Source: CAISIP01 sp043759735
GTDB taxonomy: Bacteria; Pseudomonadota; Gammaproteobacteria; Burkholderiales; Burkholderiaceae_C
Length of the DNA: 17,348 bases
Assembly: GCA_043759735.1 (NCBI GenBank)
Contig: JAYUQC010000011.1
Coordinates: 1 to 17,348, forward strand
Direction of reading: 5' to 3'
Numbering within the stretch: position 1 is the first letter of the stretch; each line of letters opens with the position of its first letter. The notes beneath the pieces were generated by a model that saw nothing but the letters and a program-made list of their open reading frames with translations, had not been told where the DNA came from and did not search any database. Positions 13,937-17,348 of this stretch are shown here, piece after piece. A program made the position numbers and the translations under genes.

Positions 13937-15934
13937 TCAGCGTCCGCGCAAGAACAGGCTGTCGAGTTCGCGCAAGCTGATCTGGCGCCAGGTTGGCCGG
14001 CCATGGTTGCATTGATCGGAGCGCTCGGTGGCCTCCATCTGGCGCAACAAGGCATTCATCTCGGCGATCGTCAGCAGGCGATTCGCACGCACCGCGCCAT
14101 GGCAGGCCATGGTGGACAGGATAGCGTCACGCGCGCGCTGCACCACGGTGCTGGCATCATGCTGGGACAACTCCTCCAGTATGCTGCGCGCCAGCGCGGC
14201 GGCGTCGCCCTGGGCCAGTGCGCCGGGCACGGCCCGCACCACCAGGGTTGTTGCGGACAGCGGCGCGATATCCAGTCCCAGCCTGTGCAGCGTGTCCGCG
14301 TGCGCCTCGGCGGCCGCCATGTCGTGTGCGCTGGCGGCGAAGGTAACGGGTATCAGCAGCGGTTGGCTGGCGATGCGCTGTTCCTGCCCGGCCGCGGCGG
14401 CGTTGTCGAATTGAGTCTTGAGGCGTTCATAGACGATGCGCTCATGGGCCGCGTGCATGTCGACAATGACCAGGCCCCGGGCGTTTTCAGCCAGCACATA
14501 AATGCCCTGCAACTGGGCCAGCGCGCGACCCAGTGGCCATTGTTCTTGCGGCCCGCCGGCGTCCGCGTGGTCAATCGGCTGGGCGCCCGCAATCGCGGTG
14601 TCGTCGCCAGCCAGATCGGGCGTTCCTGCCCCAACCCGATCCGCCAGTGCCGGTGCCGGATCGTGCGCACGACGGACCGGCCACAGAGCCTCGAAATCGG
14701 ACACCCTGTGCCCGCCGGCTGCAGCGCCAAAGCGCATCGCAGGCTGGGTCCAGGCCTGTTGGCCGAACGACAAACCGGCTGCGCCATCGCCGAGCGGCTC
14801 ATGCGCACCGGCGGCCGGCGTGCCCTGTGCCGGTGCAGCCTCGCCTCCGGCGCGCGGTCGTGCGAGCAGATCCTGCACCGCATGGCGCACCGCCTGGTGC
14901 ACCTCCCGGCTGTCGCGGAATCGGACCTCGATCTTGGTCGGATGCACGTTGACGTCGACCCGGCCCGGGTCCATCTCCAGGTACAACACATACACCGGCT
15001 GGCGCTGGCCATGCAATACGTCTTCAAATGCGCTGCGCACCGCATGGGCCAGCACCTTGTCACGGACAAAGCGGCCATTGACATAGCAAAACTGCTGATC
15101 GGCCCGCGCCCGCGCGGCATCCGGGATACCGATGCGTCCGTGCAGGTGGATGGGATGCGCGATTGCGCGCCGCTGGCTGGAATCGACAGCCCGGCAGGCA
15201 GGGTCTTCCTGGCCACCCAGCATGAGCGAACGCGTGACAAAATCGTCGCCGAGTACATCGGCCATGCGCTGTGCCTGGCGCGTCGGCAGGTCGGCGCTGT
15301 CGGTGCCAGTGCTGGCACGCCACTGCTGCACCAACCGGCCCTCATGCCACACCGCAAACCCGACATCGGGGCGCGCCAGGGCGGGTCGGCGTACCGCCTC
15401 GATGCAATGGGCCAGTTCGGTCGCGTCGGTCTTGAGAAATTTACGCCGCGCCGGTGTGCTGAAGAACAATTCCTTCACCTCCACCGTGGTGCCGGTCGTG
15501 CGGGCAATCGGGCGCAGTTCGCCGCTACGCCCATCCAGCGCAAATGCGCCCGGCGCACCCTCGGCCCGCGATGCGATGACGCAATCGGCAATCGCGTTGA
15601 TGGCCGCCAGGGCCTCGCCGCGAAATCCGAAGCTGCCGACCGATTCGAGCTCTTGAAGGTTGCGGATCTTGCTGGTCGCATGGCGCTTGAACGCCAACGA
15701 CAACTCCTCGCGCTCGATGCCGAAGCCGTCGTCCTCGACGGCAATCAGCCGCACGCCACCGGCCAGCAGCCGCACCGTGATCTGGCGCGCGCCGGCGTCC
15801 AGCGCGTTGTCGATCAGTTCGCGCACGACCGAGGCCGGACGCTCGACGACTTCCCCGGCCGCGATCTGGCTGATCAGTTCATCGGGCAGTTCGCGGATGG
15901 CGCGGCGCGGGGCAGGGTTCAGGACGGCACTCAC
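13937..15934 (-). CDS. mutL: DNA mismatch repair protein MutL with endonuclease motif
   Basis: Couples mismatch recognition by MutS to strand removal. The 665-residue protein has the GHKL ATPase motifs: Glu39/Asn43 in RELIDNALDAGA, DDGFGI (68-73), SFGFRGEAL (101-109) and TTGTTVEVKELFFSTPAR (146-163). A variable linker (about 358-465) leads to a dimerisation domain containing DMHAAHERIVYE (492-503), which fits the metal-binding D[QM]HA-X2-E-X4-E endonuclease motif, together with ACHGAVRAN (610-618), CNHGRP (642-647) and the terminal FLR. It should therefore nick DNA itself, as in MutH-less bacteria such as Neisseria. The start is GTG (complement of 15932-15934) with no Shine-Dalgarno. TAAAAT lies 6 nt before it, suggesting a leaderless message. 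Confidence 0.96.
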   Translation of the reverse strand: MSAVLNPAPRRAIRELPDELISQIAAGEVVERPASVVRELIDNALDAGARQITVRLLAGGVRLIAVEDDGFGIEREELSLAFKRHATSKIRNLQELESVGSFGFRGEALAAINAIADCVIASRAEGAPGAFALDGRSGELRPIARTTGTTVEVKELFFSTPARRKFLKTDATELAHCIEAVRRPALARPDVGFAVWHEGRLVQQWRASTGTDSADLPTRQAQRMADVLGDDFVTRSLMLGGQEDPACRAVDSSQRRAIAHPIHLHGRIGIPDAARARADQQFCYVNGRFVRDKVLAHAVRSAFEDVLHGQRQPVYVLYLEMDPGRVDVNVHPTKIEVRFRDSREVHQAVRHAVQDLLARPRAGGEAAPAQGTPAAGAHEPLGDGAAGLSFGQQAWTQPAMRFGAAAGGHRVSDFEALWPVRRAHDPAPALADRVGAGTPDLAGDDTAIAGAQPIDHADAGGPQEQWPLGRALAQLQGIYVLAENARGLVIVDMHAAHERIVYERLKTQFDNAAAAGQEQRIASQPLLIPVTFAASAHDMAAAEAHADTLHRLGLDIAPLSATTLVVRAVPGALAQGDAAALARSILEELSQHDASTVVQRARDAILSTMACHGAVRANRLLTIAEMNALLRQMEATERSDQCNHGRPTWRQISLRELDSLFLRGR

Positions 15935-15940
15935 CAGCGC

Positions 15941-15984
15941 ATTTTAGGGGGCGCGCCTGGTGCCTGTGCCCTGGCGGCGATAAT
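15941..15984. promoter_or_regulatory. Back-to-back -10 elements for mutL and dedA
   Basis: On the minus strand TAAAAT (15946-15941) ends 6 nt before the mutL GTG. On the plus strand GATAAT (15979-15984) ends 8 nt before the dedA ATG. In both cases transcription would start at or within a few nt of the start codon and neither gene has a Shine-Dalgarno. No good -35 is visible for either. The predicted -35 regions would abut near 15956-15969. Confidence 0.5.
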
Positions 15985-15992
15985 CCCGCACC

Positions 15993-16646
15993 ATGGAACT
16001 CGCCGCCTTTATTCTGGATTTCATCCTGCACGTCGATCGTTACCTGGAGACTTTCGTGCAGAACTACGGGGCCTGGGTCTATGCCCTGCTGTTCCTGATC
16101 ATCTTTGTCGAGACCGGTCTGGTCGTGATGCCGTTCCTGCCGGGCGATTCGCTGCTCTTCGTTGTCGGCGCGATGTGCGGCGCCGGCCTCATGGACTACC
16201 CGACGGTCATGGCCTTGCTGGTGGTGGCGGCGATCCTGGGCGACCAGTGCAACTACGGCATCGGCCGCTATTTCGGCCCCAAGGTGTTCCAGTGGGAGAA
16301 CTCGCGTTTCTTCAACAAGCGCGCGTTCGACCAGGCGCATGCGTTCTACGAGAAATACGGTGGCATCACCATTATTGCGGCGCGTTTCCTGCCGTTCCTG
16401 CGTACTTTTGCGCCGTTCGTGGCCGGCGTCGCCTTCATGACGCGCTCCAAGTTCACACTATTCAACGTCATTGGCGCCGTATTGTGGGTCGTCGGAATCG
16501 TGACCATCGGCTTTTTCTTTGGCAATATCCCGCTGGTCAAGGCCAACATGGACAAGGTGATCTGGGCTCTTATCTTCCTGCCGGGCCTGTTCGTGCTGCT
16601 GGGCGCCTGGCGTGCCAAGCGCAAGGTGACTGCCCGAGTGGCTTAG
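15993..16646 (+). CDS. DedA family (VTT domain) inner-membrane protein
   Basis: A 217-residue multi-pass membrane protein of the DedA/SNARE-associated family, members of which flip lipids such as undecaprenyl phosphate or phosphatidylethanolamine or support membrane-potential homeostasis. The hallmark FVETGLVVMPFLPGDSLLF (38-56) contains the conserved Glu40 and Pro-Gly, and ARFLPFLRTFAPFVAG (130-145) contains the conserved Arg131, Arg137, Pro141 and Gly145. Hydrophobic helices surround both, and a C-terminal helix (about 189-206) precedes a basic tail. Which lipid it handles is not decidable. It is divergent from mutL by 58 bp and convergent with the amidase gene, 22 bp between stops. It has no Shine-Dalgarno. 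Confidence 0.94.
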   Translation: MELAAFILDFILHVDRYLETFVQNYGAWVYALLFLIIFVETGLVVMPFLPGDSLLFVVGAMCGAGLMDYPTVMALLVVAAILGDQCNYGIGRYFGPKVFQWENSRFFNKRAFDQAHAFYEKYGGITIIAARFLPFLRTFAPFVAGVAFMTRSKFTLFNVIGAVLWVVGIVTIGFFFGNIPLVKANMDKVIWALIFLPGLFVLLGAWRAKRKVTARVA

Positions 16647-16668
16647 CTGCGTCGCCTGCCGGACGCCA

Positions 16669-17348
16669 CTACACCGATCGGCTGCGCGCCAGCGGCGGGT
16701 TGCGCGAGAAATAGCCCTCGATACCACGTACCAGTGCATCGGCCAGCGACTGCAGGTACTGCTCGTCATTGAGCCTGGCTTCTTCTTCCGGGTTGCTGAT
16801 GAAGGCCGCCTCGACCAGCACGCTGGGAATATCGGGCGCCTTGAGCACGGCAAAACCGGCCTGCTCCACCCTTGGCTTGTGCAGCTTGCCGATGCGGCCG
16901 ATCTCGCCCAGCATCGCACTGCCCAGCTTCAGGCTGTCGTTGATCTGGGCCGTGGTGCTCATGTCCAGCAGGGTGCGCTGCACCGTCTCGTCGCGCGACG
17001 CCACATTGAGTCCGCCGATCAGGTCGGCCTTGTTCTCCTTGTCGGCCATCCAGCGCGCGGCGCTGCTCGAAGCACCGCCCTGGCTCAGGGCAAAGACGCT
17101 CGCACCCTGGGGCCTGGGCGTGTAGAACGCATCAGCGTGCAGACTGACGAACAAGTCGGCCTGGACCCGGCGCGCCTTTTGCACTCGCACATGCAGCGGC
17201 ACAAAGAAATCGGCGTCCCGCGTCAGATAGGCGCGCATCGCATTGCCGCCGACCGTCATGCCGTTGATCCGTTCACGCAACCGGTGCGCCAGTCGCAGCA
17301 CCACGTCCTTCTCCTGGGTTCCCGCAGGTCCGATCGCGCCCGGGTCTT
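16669..17348 (-). CDS. amiC: N-acetylmuramoyl-L-alanine amidase, AmiC type (5' end outside window)
   Basis: Zinc amidase that removes peptide stems from peptidoglycan to split daughter cells; the family is periplasmic and activated by EnvC or NlpD. Only the C-terminal catalytic part, 225 codons, is present. The first visible residues are DPGAIGPAGTQEKDVVL, where Glu is a zinc ligand of the Amidase_3 fold. SLHADAF (zinc His) follows, with the regulatory-helix region SRDETVQRTLLDMS, and the catalytic Glu is in VLVEAAFISNPEEE near the end. The signal peptide, AMIN domain and first zinc His must lie beyond 17348. A GTG inside the frame at 17304 is not the real start. The neighbouring mutL and miaA fit the common ami-mutL-miaA arrangement, in which tsaE is often upstream. 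The amiC versus amiB naming is by similarity only. Confidence 0.93.
   Translation of the reverse strand, partial: DPGAIGPAGTQEKDVVLRLAHRLRERINGMTVGGNAMRAYLTRDADFFVPLHVRVQKARRVQADLFVSLHADAFYTPRPQGASVFALSQGGASSSAARWMADKENKADLIGGLNVASRDETVQRTLLDMSTTAQINDSLKLGSAMLGEIGRIGKLHKPRVEQAGFAVLKAPDIPSVLVEAAFISNPEEEARLNDEQYLQSLADALVRGIEGYFSRNPPLARSRSV

Noticed and set aside
16649..16666. GCGTC / GACGC inverted repeat between the dedA and amidase stops as a bidirectional terminator
   Set aside because: Only a 5-bp stem with an 8-nt loop and no T-run on either strand; too weak to call.
13502..16714. A 1070-codon open frame on the plus strand
   Set aside because: It is mostly antisense to mutL, begins in the minisatellite, then runs through dedA in the wrong frame; its composition is Arg/Gly/Ala noise typical of GC-rich antisense frames, with no recognisable domain.

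Overview
The window looks like a chromosomal segment of a GC-rich betaproteobacterium, most likely order Burkholderiales (Comamonadaceae or Alcaligenaceae-like). This is inferred from protein flavour, high GC, the glnA / small secreted protein / ntrB / ntrC order, and a MutL that carries an endonuclease motif, as expected where MutH is absent. No rRNA, tRNA, CRISPR array, insertion sequence or prophage was seen. Nearly everything is housekeeping. I did not find a convincing new multi-gene system; the unusual material is in the intergenic regions.

Left part, + strand (1-7099): an EI24/CysZ-like membrane protein; a directly duplicated 62-bp palindrome-rich repeat; a single-domain CinA-like (MoCF) protein; then the nitrogen-control block. 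The block is glnA with a sigma-54 promoter and upstream NtrC-like sites, an intrinsic terminator, a small secreted DUF4124-like protein, glnL (ntrB) and glnG (ntrC). GlnL and GlnG should phosphorylate and activate transcription at the sigma-54 promoter of glnA, closing a local feedback loop.

Middle (7145-12638): xth (exonuclease III family) on the minus strand is divergent from a Gfo/Idh/MocA oxidoreductase, with a 220-bp region dense in inverted repeats between them. On the minus strand, thyA-folA form a thymidylate/folate operon. Upstream of it lie miaA and a LolD-type ABC ATPase, which overlap by 4 bp.

Right part (12789-17348): a secreted ankyrin-repeat protein (minus), a hierarchical 7-bp minisatellite, a decayed methyltransferase (DUF938-like) pseudogene containing a 12-bp repeat expansion, mutL (minus), a DedA-family membrane protein (plus, 58 bp from mutL) and the C-terminal part of an AmiC-type amidase (minus) running off the window edge. 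The amidase-mutL-miaA order recalls the widespread ami-mutL-miaA cluster, here interrupted by dedA, the ankyrin gene and the pseudogene.
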